This document shows, piece after piece, positions 44,377 through 53,458 of a stretch of 64,000 nt of DNA. The number at the start of each line of letters is the position of its first letter. Position 1 is the first letter of the stretch. The notes beneath the pieces were generated by a model that was not told where the DNA came from, searched no databases, and saw nothing but the letters and a program-made list of their open reading frames with translations. The position numbers and the translations under genes were made by a program. This stretch comes from Actinomycetes bacterium (GTDB taxonomy: Bacteria; Actinomycetota; Acidimicrobiia; Acidimicrobiales; RAAP-2), in NCBI GenBank assembly GCA_021806045.1, contig JAJZDI010000006.1, forward strand, positions 1 to 64,000. Reading direction: 5' to 3'.

Positions 44377-45131
44377 GCCTCGTGACCGCCCGGGGCATCT
44401 CCAAGGCGTTCGGCGGGATCGACGCCCTGGTGAACCTGGATCTCGATGTCGAGGCGGGTGAGGCGGTGGGGATCGCCGGACCCAACGGCGCGGGGAAGAC
44501 GACCCTGTTCAACTGCCTCCTCGGCCTGGTGGAGCCGGACGCCGGCACGGTGGAGCTGGACGGGCGCCGGATCGACCGCCTGCCGACGTGGCGGCGGAGC
44601 CGGCTCGGCATCGGCCGTACCTTCCAGCGCCTGGCGCTCTTCGAGGGGATGACGGTGGCCGAGCACCTCCTGGTGGCCGAACAGGCCAGGCGAGGGGGGA
44701 TCTCGTTCGTGCGTGACCTGGTCGAGCGGAGCGAGCCGCGCCCGTCCGAGCTCGAGCGTGTTGACGCCACCCTCGAGCTCCTCGGCCTCACGGACCTCGC
44801 CGATCGGCCGGTGGAGGGCCTGAGCCTGGGGCACGCCCGCCTGGTGGAGCTGGGCCGGGCCCTGATGGGCCCGCCGCGCCTACTGATGCTGGACGAGCCG
44901 TCGTCCGGTCTCGACGCGGCGGAGACGGCCCGCCTCGCCGCCATCCTGACCGACCTCCGGCACCGGTCCGGCACGGCCATCGTCCTCGTCGAGCACGACC
45001 TGCAGCTGGTCGAGGCCGTCGTCGACCGGCTCTACGTGCTCGACTTCGGCCAGCTCCTGGCGGTGGGAACCGTTCGTGACGTGCTGGCCGACGAGCGGGT
45101 CCGCCAGGCCTACCTCGGGACCGACCGGTGA
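44373..45131 (+). CDS. livG: branched-chain amino-acid-type ABC ATPase (LivG)
   Basis: ATPase subunit of 252 residues. Walker A is GPNGAGKTTLFNCLLG, the Q loop lies in GIGRTFQRLALFEGMTV, the signature is degenerate (VEGLSLGHARLVELGRAL instead of LSGGQ), Walker B is LMLDEPSSGLDA, and the H loop is VEHDLQLV. LSLGHARLVE is a common LivG variation. The C terminus is typical of the LivG branch, whose tail contacts the permease. Confidence 0.92.
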   Translation: MSLVTARGISKAFGGIDALVNLDLDVEAGEAVGIAGPNGAGKTTLFNCLLGLVEPDAGTVELDGRRIDRLPTWRRSRLGIGRTFQRLALFEGMTVAEHLLVAEQARRGGISFVRDLVERSEPRPSELERVDATLELLGLTDLADRPVEGLSLGHARLVELGRALMGPPRLLMLDEPSSGLDAAETARLAAILTDLRHRSGTAIVLVEHDLQLVEAVVDRLYVLDFGQLLAVGTVRDVLADERVRQAYLGTDR

Positions 45132-45898
45132 CGGTGGAGGCCGCCGCGGCGGGCACCGCCGATACCGCTCCGGGCACGCCGGTCCTGGAGGTCGACGGCC
45201 TGAGCGCCTTCTACGGGCACGTGCGGGCGCTGTTCGACGTGTCGTTCACCGTCGCGCCAGGGGCGTCCGTCGCGCTGGTCGGGGCGAACGGGGCCGGCAA
45301 GTCCACGGTGGCCCGGGTGGTCACCGGCCTGGTGCCCGCCGGCGGAGGGACGGTGCGGATCGACGGGGCCGACGTCACCGGGCACCCCCCGTGGGACATC
45401 GCCCGGCGGGGGGTCACCCACGTCACCGAGGGACGCTCGGTGTTCTCGTCGCTCACCGTCGAGGAGAACCTGGTCCTGACGTTCCGTGCCGAGCTCGGGG
45501 CCGCCGCCGTGCCGGCTGCGCTCGAGCGGGTGTTCGGCACGTTCCCCCGGCTGGGGGAGCGCCGGGGGCAGTCGGCGGGGACGCTCTCCGGCGGCGAGCA
45601 GCGCATGCTGGCCCTGGCACGGGCCCTCGGCGCGCCTCAGCGCCTCCTGGTGGTGGACGAGCTCTCGTTCGGGTTGGCGCCGGTCATCGTCGAGCAGGTG
45701 TACGCCGCCCTCGATGACGTGCGGGCCGACGGCTGCGCCCTGCTGCTCATCGAGCAGCACGTGGACCGTGCGCTGCGGGCGGCCGACCACGTGGTCGTCC
45801 TGCGCAAGGGCGCCGTCGTCGCCGCCGGAACGCCGGCCGAGCTGAGCGCGTCGCTCGACGAGCTGGTGCTCGGCCCCGGTCCGGCCGAGGCGGGCTGA
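45128..45898 (+). CDS. livF: branched-chain amino-acid-type ABC ATPase (LivF)
   Basis: Second ATPase of the importer, 256 residues: GANGAGKSTVARVVTG (Walker A), THVTEGRSVFSSLTVEENL (LivF-specific region after the Q loop), TLSGGEQRMLALARALG (signature), LLVVDELSFGLAP (Walker B, with Ser for the usual Pro) and LLIEQHVDRAL (H loop). An extra 20 residues precede the fold. The GTG overlaps the livG stop. Confidence 0.93.
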   Translation: MTVEAAAAGTADTAPGTPVLEVDGLSAFYGHVRALFDVSFTVAPGASVALVGANGAGKSTVARVVTGLVPAGGGTVRIDGADVTGHPPWDIARRGVTHVTEGRSVFSSLTVEENLVLTFRAELGAAAVPAALERVFGTFPRLGERRGQSAGTLSGGEQRMLALARALGAPQRLLVVDELSFGLAPVIVEQVYAALDDVRADGCALLLIEQHVDRALRAADHVVVLRKGAVVAAGTPAELSASLDELVLGPGPAEAG

Positions 45899-45964
45899 CC
45901 GGGCGCCACCTGCTCCGTGGCCGGGAGCCGGTCGCCGCCCCCGGGATGAGCCCCTTCGGGACCC

Positions 45965-46867
45965 TCAGAAGAAGCTGAAGGGGGGGATGCCCGACGAGAT
46001 GCCCTTGAAGAGCTCGCTCTTCGCTGCCGCGATCTCCGACGGCGACCACATCGAGTCGCGGTGCAGCTCGCCGACCGGGTGGAAGCCGCCCGTGGCCCAG
46101 ATGTTCCCGCCGAAGACGATGAAATTCTGGCCGGTCACGTCCGCGGCCTCGTCGGAGGCGAGGAACCCGACCAGCTGGGCCACGTTCGCCGGGTCCCACT
46201 GGTCGAATCCGTCGCCCGCGGCCGCCATCTCGCCGAAGAGGTTCTCCGTCATGCGGGTCCGGGCCCGGGGCGAAATCGAGTTGACGGTGACGCCGTAGCG
46301 CTCGAGCTCGCGGGCGAGCACCCACGTCATGGAGGCGATGCCCGCCTTGGCCGCCGAGTAGTTGGCCTGGCCGGCGTTGCCGAACAGCCCGGCCTCGGAC
46401 GACGTGTTGATGATGCGGCCGTGCACGTCCTCACCGGCCTTGGCACGGCCCCGCCAGTAGACGGCAGCGTGGTGCGACATGGCGAAGTGGCCCTTCAGGT
46501 GGACGCGGATGACGTCGTCCCAGTCGGACTCCTCCATGTTGAAGCTCATCTTGTCGCGCAGGATGCCGGCGTTGTTGACCAGCACGTCGAGCGAGCCGAA
46601 CGTGTCGATCGCCTGGTCGACGAGGTCCTTCGCTCCCGACCACGAGCTCACGTCGGAGGCGTTCACCACCGCGTCGCTCCCACCCTCCTTGATGAGGTCC
46701 ACGACCTCCTCTGCCGGGTGCTTGTCGCCGCCCTGGCCGGCCAGCGAGGCACCGACGTCGTTGACCACGACCTTCGCGCCCTCGGCTGCCAACAGCAGTG
46801 CCTCGGCCCGGCCGATGCCGCGCCCGGCCCCGGTCACGATCGCCACCTTGCCGTCGAGCAGACCCAT
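45965..46867 (-). CDS. short-chain dehydrogenase/reductase
   Basis: NAD(P)-dependent Rossmann oxidoreductase of 300 residues. TGAGRGIGRAEALLL (cofactor loop), VLVNNAGILRD, and the catalytic Ser, Tyr and Lys in INTSSEAGLFGNAGQANYSAAKAG are present. NDVGASLAGQGGD and LFGEMAAAGDGFDQW-type segments place it near the 3-hydroxyacyl-CoA dehydrogenase part of peroxisomal multifunctional enzyme type 2 and actinobacterial steroid or fatty-acid enzymes. The ATG at 46867 follows AGGAGGAACG. It fits the hydratase and MaoC genes in the same region of the window. Confidence 0.9.
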   Translation of the reverse strand: MGLLDGKVAIVTGAGRGIGRAEALLLAAEGAKVVVNDVGASLAGQGGDKHPAEEVVDLIKEGGSDAVVNASDVSSWSGAKDLVDQAIDTFGSLDVLVNNAGILRDKMSFNMEESDWDDVIRVHLKGHFAMSHHAAVYWRGRAKAGEDVHGRIINTSSEAGLFGNAGQANYSAAKAGIASMTWVLARELERYGVTVNSISPRARTRMTENLFGEMAAAGDGFDQWDPANVAQLVGFLASDEAADVTGQNFIVFGGNIWATGGFHPVGELHRDSMWSPSEIAAAKSELFKGISSGIPPFSFF

Positions 46868-47068
46868 GCGTTCCTCCTGTGGGGTGGGTGCGCCCTCCGC
46901 CCCGGTGGCGGGGGAGCGCCGAACAGCACCGGCCGCTCGAGGCCGGCTCGACAGGTCCTGAGGGCCCGTCAGACCCGGAAAGCATGGCCGATAACCGTCA
47001 CCGGCCGCCAACCGCGCCCTGCGAGGTCGGTGCCGGTCGAGAGCGCCGCCGGTGCCGGTCGGCGTGCG

Positions 47069-47150
47069 TGCGGACGAGAGGACTCGAACCTCCACCCCCG
47101 AAGGGACCGGGACCTAAACCCGGCGCGTCTGCCAATTCCGCCACGTCCGC
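47069..47150 (-). tRNA. tRNA-Leu (TAG)
   Basis: On the minus strand the acceptor stem GCGGACG/CGTCCGC, D arm, anticodon stem CCGGG/CCCGG around TTTAGGT (anticodon TAG), a long class II variable arm (TCCCTTCGGGGG) and T arm GAGGTTCGAGTCCTC are seen. The discriminator is A. The 3' CCA is not encoded, unlike tRNA-Gly at 20049. A TAGGCT box (47166-47161) lies 10 bp upstream. Confidence 0.97.
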
Positions 47151-47192
47151 GTGCCGGCTCAGCCTAGGCCGGGTGGGCGCCGGGGCCGTGGG

Positions 47193-47198
47193 TATAGT
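47193..47198 (+). promoter_or_regulatory. -10 element at the head of the glycan locus (leaderless)
   Basis: TATAGT ends 7 bases before the ATG at 47206, so the first codon should be at or near the transcript 5' end. No Shine-Dalgarno sequence lies before the ATG, which agrees. The box shares a 55-bp gap with the divergent tRNA-Leu promoter. Confidence 0.6.
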
Positions 47199-47205
47199 CA
47201 CCGCC

Positions 47206-48282
47206 ATGCCCGAAGCCAGTGGCGACACCACCTCGGAACCGACCGCGTACCTCCAGCAGGTCATGGCCGAGATCGACGCCGAGGTGGCGCGCCGGCGGGC
47301 GTCGGGCGACCTACCGGCCGGGCTCGAGCGCGAGCTCGACGAGCTGTTCCTCGAGTTCGCGCCGGTCGGGGCCCAGGGCCAGTCACGCCTACGTGAAGCA
47401 CTGTCGCTCGTCGACGGAGCTGCCTTCGTCGACATCGCCGTGCCCGTCGCCTCCGACAAGCGGGCCGGCCGGTACATCAAGCGGGCGGTGCGGGGCTTCA
47501 CCCGCTTCTACTTCGACTTCGTCGTCCACCAGATCGTCAGGTTCGCCTGGGCCGTCTCCCGGCTCGCCCATCAACTGGTCGACCGCCTGGAGCGGGTGGA
47601 GTCCGAGATCGACGCCCTCCGCCCGGTCCCCGTGCCGGCCGAGGCCGTGCCCGTTGCGGACGACGGCGACGCCTGGTGGGCTCCCGTCGCCGTCAAGGCG
47701 CTCACGCCCGTGGCCGGGCGGGTGCTCCACGCCGAGTGCGGGACGGGTTCCCTGGTGGCCGCCCTCCAGGCGGCAGGGGTCGACGCCTACGGCGTGGAGC
47801 CGTCCCAACCGGCGGCCGAGGCGGCTGTGGCCGCCGGTCTCGACGTCCGCGGCGAACAGGCGGAGGAGCACCTCGGCGTCGTGCCCGACGAGGGGCTGGC
47901 CGGGATCGTCATGCCGGCGTCGCTGCAGTGGTGCGCGCCGACCGAGCGTGCCCAGCTGGTAGCCCTGGCCGCGTCCCGGCTGGCGGTGGGCGGGGTGCTG
48001 GTGCTCCACTCGTCGACCCCCGCCGGATGGCTCCGGCGCGCCCCCACCCTCCTCGCCGACCTGGCACCCGGCCGGCCGCTGCATGCGGACACCTGGGCCC
48101 ACCTCCTCGCCGGGCACGGGCTCACCGTCACCGAGACGGTGCCCGGGGGGAGCACGGGCACCGTGGAACGCGTCGATGCTGCCCTCCCGGGTGCGGCGTC
48201 GATCAACGCCGTCATCGAGCTCGTCGAGCAGTCGCTCCTCGGCCCGGACGACTACGTCCTCGTGGCGTCACGGGAGCAGTGA
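47206..48282 (+). CDS. class I SAM-dependent methyltransferase-like protein, glycan locus
   Basis: First gene of the surface-glycan locus, 358 residues. Residues 1-150 form a helical N-terminal domain with a membrane-facing amphipathic stretch (FTRFYFDFVVHQIVRFAWAV) and a coiled-coil-like segment (LVDRLERVESEIDAL). The second half is a Rossmann methyltransferase: VLHAECGTGSLVAALQAAG (SAM loop), GVEPS at the acidic strand, and a strand and loop near GIVMPASLQWC. Related proteins cap or modify sugars in O-antigen-type loci; here methylation of the exported glycan is inferred. Its stop overlaps the next GTG. Confidence 0.75.
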   Translation: MPEASGDTTSEPTAYLQQVMAEIDAEVARRRASGDLPAGLERELDELFLEFAPVGAQGQSRLREALSLVDGAAFVDIAVPVASDKRAGRYIKRAVRGFTRFYFDFVVHQIVRFAWAVSRLAHQLVDRLERVESEIDALRPVPVPAEAVPVADDGDAWWAPVAVKALTPVAGRVLHAECGTGSLVAALQAAGVDAYGVEPSQPAAEAAVAAGLDVRGEQAEEHLGVVPDEGLAGIVMPASLQWCAPTERAQLVALAASRLAVGGVLVLHSSTPAGWLRRAPTLLADLAPGRPLHADTWAHLLAGHGLTVTETVPGGSTGTVERVDAALPGAASINAVIELVEQSLLGPDDYVLVASREQ

Positions 48283-49370
48283 CCGCCGTCCACCAGTTCG
48301 TCCCGGCGCTGCTCCCGAGGGACGCGACCGGCGATCACACCCGGGCCCTGCGAGATGCGTTCGTCGCCGCCGGCTGGGAGTCGCGCATCTTCGCGGAGGC
48401 GGCCCACGACGAGATCTGTGACGAGGCGATCTACTACACGGACTATCCGGCCTATGCGGGGCCGGATGACGTGCTCCTGTACCAGGTCGGCACGGCATCC
48501 CCCGTGTCCGAGTTCCTGCGGTCGCGCTCCGAACCCCTCGTCCTCGACTACCACAACATCACGCCGGCGCGGTTCTACGACGGGTGGGAGGACGAGACGG
48601 CGGCACGGGTCGGTCGGGCGAGGGAGCAGCTCGCTGCCCTGGCACCCCGAGCCGTTCTCGGCATCGCCGACTCTGCGTACAACGCGGCCGAGCTCGTCGA
48701 ACTGGGGTGCCGGCGGACGGAGGTGGTGCCCATCGTCATCGATGTGGACGGGTGGGCGGACGCACCCGACACCGTCACCGAGTCTGCGATGGCACAGGTG
48801 CGTGGGGAGGGTGGCCCCGTGTGGTTGTTCGTGGGTCGCCTGTCACCCAACAAGGCCCAGCACCTCCTGGTGGAGGCACTGTGGCTGGCGCGGCGGTGGT
48901 TCCACCCCGCCACGAGGCTGCACCTGGTGGGCCCGGCCGTGACCGAGTCCTATGCCGGCGCCCTCGACGCGTTCGCTGCCGAGCTCGGTCTCACCGGCGC
49001 GGTCACCCGGGGCGAGCACCTGTCACCGGGCGAGCTGGCTGCCTGGTACCGGGCGGCCGACGTCTTCGTGTGCGCATCCGAGCACGAGGGGTTCTGCATC
49101 CCCGTCGTCGAGGCGATGCGCTTCGACCTGCCGATCGTGGCCCGGGCCGAGGGGGCGGTGCCAGAGACCGCCGCTGGCGCCGCCGTGCTGCTCCCCACCG
49201 GCCGCCCCGCAGCGATCGCTGCGGCCGCTCATCGGGTCGTCTCCGACGACCGGCTGCGTGCCACCCTGGTCGAAGCGGGCCGGCGCCGGCTGGCAGCGTT
49301 CGACCCCGACCGCACCCGGCAGCGCTTCCTCGAGGTCGTGGGCGCCGTGGCCGGCGCACGGGTGGCGTGA
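48279..49370 (+). CDS. glycosyltransferase, GT4-like, family A copy 1
   Basis: GT-B enzyme of 363 residues, probably retaining, transferring a nucleotide sugar in the cytoplasm. It starts VTAVHQFVPALLPRDATGDH, with the family A marks YHNITPARFYDGWED and LFVGRLSPNKAQHLLVEAL, and the EX7E motif in SEHEGFCIPVVEAM (about 265-278). It is clearly paralogous to the proteins at 51708 and 55752. The GTG overlaps the methyltransferase stop and its TGA overlaps the next ATG (TGATG). Confidence 0.87.
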   Translation: MTAVHQFVPALLPRDATGDHTRALRDAFVAAGWESRIFAEAAHDEICDEAIYYTDYPAYAGPDDVLLYQVGTASPVSEFLRSRSEPLVLDYHNITPARFYDGWEDETAARVGRAREQLAALAPRAVLGIADSAYNAAELVELGCRRTEVVPIVIDVDGWADAPDTVTESAMAQVRGEGGPVWLFVGRLSPNKAQHLLVEALWLARRWFHPATRLHLVGPAVTESYAGALDAFAAELGLTGAVTRGEHLSPGELAAWYRAADVFVCASEHEGFCIPVVEAMRFDLPIVARAEGAVPETAAGAAVLLPTGRPAAIAAAAHRVVSDDRLRATLVEAGRRRLAAFDPDRTRQRFLEVVGAVAGARVA

Positions 49371-50617
49371 TGAAGCTGTCGTTCGTCACCCCCCGCTACG
49401 GGCCGTCGGTCGTCGGCGGTGCGGAGACGGCGGCACGCATGCTGGCCGAGCGCATGACGACCCGGCCGGGGTGGACCGTCGAGGTGCTGACCAGCTGCGC
49501 CCAGGACCATCTCACCTGGGAGAACGTCGAGCCTGCGGGCACGAGCGAGCTCGCCGGGGTGACGGTCCGGCGCTTCCCGACCGCGGCACGCCGCATGCGG
49601 GAGTACTTCGCGCTCGACGGCATGCTCCGGGTGGCGCCGGCGACGGCCACCATGGCCCAGGCGCGGGAGTGGGTGGCCCGCAACGGACCCTTGTGCCCCG
49701 GCCTTGTCGACGCGGTGGCCGCCACCGATGCCGACGTGGTCGCCTGCTACCCGTACCTGTTCGCCACGACGGTCGACGCGGTCGCCGCCTCCCCCGTCCC
49801 CGTGGTGATGCACCCGGCCGCCCACGACGAGATGGCCCTGTACCTGCGGTCGTTCCGGGCCACGTTCCGCGACGTGGACGGCTTCGTCTACCACACCCGT
49901 GCCGAGCGTCGACTGGTGGAACGGGTCTTCCGGGTGGGCGACCGGCCCCAGGTCGAGCTCGGGTTGGGCGTCGACGAACCGAGTGGAACGGGTCGGCCGG
50001 GGACCGAGGTGCTGGGGATCGGCGACCGTCCCTACCTCTGTTATCTGGGCCGCGTCGATTCCCACAAGGGATGCACGATGCTGGCCGAGTACTTCGTCCG
50101 TTACAAGGAGCGCCATCCGGGTGATCTGGCGCTCGCCTTCGTCGGCCCCCGGTCGGGACCGGTCGTCGACCATCCCGACATCGTCTCGACCGGCATGGTC
50201 AGCGAGGCGGACAAGTGGGACATCCTGGCGGGAGCGCGGGCCATGGTCTCGTCGTCGGCCTATGAGTCATTCTCGCTCGTGCTGCTCGAGGCGTGGACGG
50301 CGGGTGTGCCGGTGGTCGTGAACGCAGCGTGCGAGGCGACCATGGAGCACTGCCAGCGGTCGGGAGGCGGGATGTGGTTCGACTCCTTCAGGAGTTTCGA
50401 AGCGGTGGTCGACCGGTTGGTGGGAGAGACGGGCCTCGCCCCCGCGCTGGCCGCTGCCGGCCGCGCCTACACGGAGCGCTTCTACGCGTGGCCGGCGCTG
50501 GTGGAGCGGTACGCGTCATTCCTCGCCCAGGTGGTTGAGCGCGGGCCGCGGGCGAAGTTGTGGACCGAGCGGCTCCCGCTCATCACCACGGGGACGCCCT
50601 ACGTGCGGGAGGATTGA
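49370..50617 (+). CDS. glycosyltransferase, GT4-like, family B copy 1
   Basis: GT-B enzyme of 415 residues. The start MKLSFVTPRYGPSVVGGAET defines family B, together with TSCAQDHLTW, VVMHPAAHDEMALYL, LGRVDSHKGCTMLAEYF and an EX7E motif in SSAYESFSLVLLEAWTAG. Its close paralogue is at 56875. A 35-residue tail that ends in TGTPYVRED is not shared. The acceptor and donor sugars cannot be read. Confidence 0.87.
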   Translation: MKLSFVTPRYGPSVVGGAETAARMLAERMTTRPGWTVEVLTSCAQDHLTWENVEPAGTSELAGVTVRRFPTAARRMREYFALDGMLRVAPATATMAQAREWVARNGPLCPGLVDAVAATDADVVACYPYLFATTVDAVAASPVPVVMHPAAHDEMALYLRSFRATFRDVDGFVYHTRAERRLVERVFRVGDRPQVELGLGVDEPSGTGRPGTEVLGIGDRPYLCYLGRVDSHKGCTMLAEYFVRYKERHPGDLALAFVGPRSGPVVDHPDIVSTGMVSEADKWDILAGARAMVSSSAYESFSLVLLEAWTAGVPVVVNAACEATMEHCQRSGGGMWFDSFRSFEAVVDRLVGETGLAPALAAAGRAYTERFYAWPALVERYASFLAQVVERGPRAKLWTERLPLITTGTPYVRED

Positions 50618-50620
50618 CCG

Positions 50621-51673
50621 ATGGTGCCATCCGACGACGACCGGGCCGACGATGGAGCCGACGATGGAGCCGTGGATCCTCTCGATCACCTGCTGGCGGA
50701 TGGGTTCGAGCGGATGGCACCTCAGGGGGGCGCGGCGTGGCACACGGCCGACGCCCTGCTCCGCCTGGATGAGGCGCGCAATGCCGCCGACCGCCTTCTC
50801 GGTCATGCCACGGGGATGCTGGCCGGGCTCAACCCGGCGGGGGACGGCAAGCTCGAGGCGGGCATCGTCCACATCCGTCCGTGGGCGGGCCTGGAGGCGG
50901 CGGTGGGCGATACGGCAGGCCGCCGCAGCTTCGGCCGCCTGGTCACGCCCGGCTCGCTGGCGAACGCGCTCGCCGAGGACAACCGGAAGGTGGTCGGCGA
51001 TGTCGCCGCCGCCCTGGTGGCGATGGTCGCAGGCGCCGACCGCCAGCTGGTCGAGCTCGCTGCCGAGACGGCCGGTGCCGTCCGATCGTTGGCGGCCCGC
51101 ATCGAGCAGCTCGAGGCCAGGACCCGCATTGTCGACGACGTGTTCCCCGGCCACCCGGGCGGCGTTTCCGATGCCGACCTGGCCGCCGCGGCCGGCTCGT
51201 TGCCATCGTGGTTCGCCATCCCCGAGGCTGAGGGGACGGTACTGCATGCCGATGCCGGCGACGGCTCGGTCCTCCGGGCGCTCGCCGACGTGCTCGACCC
51301 GGCCGTCCGGCCGGTTGTGGGGGCCGATCCACGTGCCGACCGAGCCGGTCAGGTTGCCGTCGGCGGTCCCACCGAGGTGCACCTGGCCACGGCGGCCGAG
51401 CTCCTCGCCGCGACGCCCCGCCGGTCGCTCGCCGGCGCAGTGCTCACCGGCTGCATCGAGCGGGGACCGCTGGCCGACGCTCTCGTGCTGGCGTCCAGCG
51501 CCTGCGGTGCCCTTGCTCCGGGCGGCCGGCTGGCGCTCCTGGTGCCGGGGGCCGGCGGCACCATCGAGCCCGACCGTTGGGCGGGGGCACTGGCCGCCTT
51601 CGGGCTCCACGACGTGGGCGTGGCCGAGGTCCCACCGGGAACGGTCGTGGCGGTGACGGGGGTCGCCTGGTGA
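50621..51673 (+). CDS. degenerate methyltransferase-like protein, glycan locus
   Basis: 350 residues with the same plan as the first gene of the locus: a helical half (ALVAMVAGADRQLVELAAET, then a coiled coil near RSLAARIEQLEARTRIVDDV) and a Rossmann half. The expected SAM loop reads VLHADAGDGSVLRALADVL, and the acidic strand VVGADPRADR is present, but the C-terminal part is short and lacks a clear catalytic loop. It may be a structural or regulatory partner of glycan enzymes rather than an active methyltransferase. It begins three bases after a glycosyltransferase stop. Confidence 0.6.
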   Translation: MVPSDDDRADDGADDGAVDPLDHLLADGFERMAPQGGAAWHTADALLRLDEARNAADRLLGHATGMLAGLNPAGDGKLEAGIVHIRPWAGLEAAVGDTAGRRSFGRLVTPGSLANALAEDNRKVVGDVAAALVAMVAGADRQLVELAAETAGAVRSLAARIEQLEARTRIVDDVFPGHPGGVSDADLAAAAGSLPSWFAIPEAEGTVLHADAGDGSVLRALADVLDPAVRPVVGADPRADRAGQVAVGGPTEVHLATAAELLAATPRRSLAGAVLTGCIERGPLADALVLASSACGALAPGGRLALLVPGAGGTIEPDRWAGALAAFGLHDVGVAEVPPGTVVAVTGVAW

Positions 51674-51707
51674 CCGCCGTCCGCGGTGTGCCCGAGGGGG
51701 CGACGGC

Positions 51708-52811
51708 GTGAGCGGCATCCACCAGTTCGTGCCCATGCTCCACCGGCGCGACGCGGTGGGGGAGCATGCCCGTGCCCTCCGTGACCTGCTGCGCGCCGCG
51801 GGCTACCCGTCCGAGATCTACATCGAGCTCCCGGACCCCGAGACGGAGGGCGAGACCCGCCCCTTCCGCTCCTACGAGGACGACGCCGCACCCGGCGATG
51901 TCCTCGTCTATCAGTTCGCCACCCGCTCGGCCGAGGCCGGCTGGCTCCAGGCACGACCCGAACCGGTGGTGGTCAACTACCACAGCATCACCCCGCCTTC
52001 GTACTTCGGGCCGTGGAACGACGGCATCGCCCGGTCCCAGGTGGCCTGCCTGGCCGAGTTGGCCGGCCTGGCGCCCACGGCCGTCCTCGGGATCGCCGTG
52101 TCGCGCTTCGACGAAGCCGAACTGCAGGCGGCCGGGTGCCGCCGCACCGAGGTCGTCCCCGTGGTCAACGCGTCGGGGCCGGGGTCGCCGCCCGATCCCG
52201 ACGAGGAGGCGCGGCTGGCCGGGTGGGCGGGCGACGGCCCACTGTGGCTGTCGGTCGGGCGCCTGGCCCCCAACAAGCGCCACGAGTCCGTCCTCGCCGC
52301 GTTCTACGTCTACCGCCGGGAGATCGACCCGTCGGCCCGGCTGGTGATCGTGGGCGCCCCGACCGAGCCGAACTACGCGGCTGCGCTCCGGCGTTACCGG
52401 ACCCGCCTGGGGCTCGACCAGGTGGTCGCGCTCCGCACCGGGCTCACCCCCGGGCAGCTGGCGGCCCACTATCGATCGGCGTCGGTCCTGGTCAGCCTGT
52501 CGGAGCACGAGGGGTTCGGTGTGCCGCTGGTCGAGGCGATGCGGTCCGGACTGCCGATCGTGGCCCGGGCCGCCGGCGCCGTGACGGAGACGGTGGGTGA
52601 GGCGGGCCTGCTCCTCCGGGACTCGGGGCCACGGGGGGTCGCAGCGTCGGTGTCCGAGGTCCTGCACTCGCCCGATCTGGTCTCGGCGATGGTCGCCGCC
52701 GCGCCCGGCCAGCTGACGGCGCTGGGGGTGGACGACGCGCCTCGCCGCCTGGTGGAGGTCCTCGGTGCGGTGGCGCGAGCTGCGTGCGGAGACCCACCCC
52801 CCACCAAGTAG
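51708..52811 (+). CDS. glycosyltransferase, GT4-like, family A copy 2
   Basis: 367 residues. The start [20 protein letters not shown] matches copies 1 and 3. [36 protein letters not shown] and the EX7E motif in [16 protein letters not shown] follow. It lacks an adjacent family B partner, because clpP and the exporter follow. The GTG at 51708 has a GAGGGGGCGACGGC-type purine stretch upstream. Confidence 0.87.
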   Translation: MSGIHQFVPMLHRRDAVGEHARALRDLLRAAGYPSEIYIELPDPETEGETRPFRSYEDDAAPGDVLVYQFATRSAEAGWLQARPEPVVVNYHSITPPSYFGPWNDGIARSQVACLAELAGLAPTAVLGIAVSRFDEAELQAAGCRRTEVVPVVNASGPGSPPDPDEEARLAGWAGDGPLWLSVGRLAPNKRHESVLAAFYVYRREIDPSARLVIVGAPTEPNYAAALRRYRTRLGLDQVVALRTGLTPGQLAAHYRSASVLVSLSEHEGFGVPLVEAMRSGLPIVARAAGAVTETVGEAGLLLRDSGPRGVAASVSEVLHSPDLVSAMVAAAPGQLTALGVDDAPRRLVEVLGAVARAACGDPPPTK

Positions 52812-52814
52812 GAT
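52809..52814 (+). promoter_or_regulatory. -10 element of clpP-wzm-wzt
   Basis: TAGGAT overlaps the stop codon of the preceding glycosyltransferase and ends 8 bases before the clpP ATG. It suggests that clpP and the exporter genes can be transcribed apart from the upstream part of the locus. Confidence 0.45.
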
Positions 52815-52822
52815 CGAGGGCC

Positions 52823-53458
52823 ATGGACCTCCCCGTGTTCCCCGCCATGCCCGCCGCCGCCGGTGGTGACGGCGACATCGGAGCCGGTGCGGACATCTTC
52901 CGCCGGCTCCTGAAGGAGCGGATCGTCTTCCTCGGATCGCCCATCGACCAGAACACGGCGAACCTGGTGTGCTCCCAGCTCATCCTGCTCGAGGCGGAGG
53001 ACCACGAGCGGGACATCTCGCTCTACATCAACTCGCCCGGTGGTTCGGTCACCGACGGGCTCGCCATCTACGACACCATGCAGTACGTCCGCTGTGACGT
53101 GCGCACGATCTGCGTCGGGCTGGCCGCGTCGATGGGTCAGTTCCTGTTGTGCGCCGGTGCGCCCGGCAAGCGGTTCGCCCTTCCCCACAGCCGGATCCTC
53201 ATGCACCAGCCACTGGGGCAGATGCAGGGCCAGGCTGCCGATATCGCCATCCAGGCCGAGCAGATCGTCTACCTGAAGCGGATGATGGCCGAGCGGATCG
53301 CCTTCCACACGGGCCAGCCCGTCGAGCGGATCGAGGCTGACTCGGATCGCGACAAGTGGTTCACCGCTGACGAGGCGAAGGACTACGGCTTCATCGACGA
53401 GGTCATCACCCCCGCCGGCAGGGCGGCACCAGCGGGCAGCGGAGCCGCGGCGAAGTGA
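52823..53458 (+). CDS. clpP: ATP-dependent Clp protease proteolytic subunit
   Basis: Serine peptidase of 211 residues. The fold is canonical: [39 protein letters not shown], the nucleophile Ser103 in [14 protein letters not shown], His128 in [12 protein letters not shown], and the Asp-containing segment [20 protein letters not shown]. Its place is unusual: it sits among surface-glycan genes, and its TGA overlaps the GTG of the exporter permease. No clpX, clpA or second clpP is adjacent. It may be one of several clpP genes in the genome and could have a dedicated role in turnover of the glycan machinery. Confidence 0.92.
   Translation: MDLPVFPAMPAAAGGDGDIGAGADIFRRLLKERIVFLGSPIDQNTANLVCSQLILLEAEDHERDISLYINSPGGSVTDGLAIYDTMQYVRCDVRTICVGLAASMGQFLLCAGAPGKRFALPHSRILMHQPLGQMQGQAADIAIQAEQIVYLKRMMAERIAFHTGQPVERIEADSDRDKWFTADEAKDYGFIDEVITPAGRAAPAGSGAAAK

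Noticed and set aside
47206-48282. The first glycan gene as a glycosyltransferase
   Set aside because: The C-terminal half has the SAM-binding loop CGTGS and no EX7E or GT-B features.
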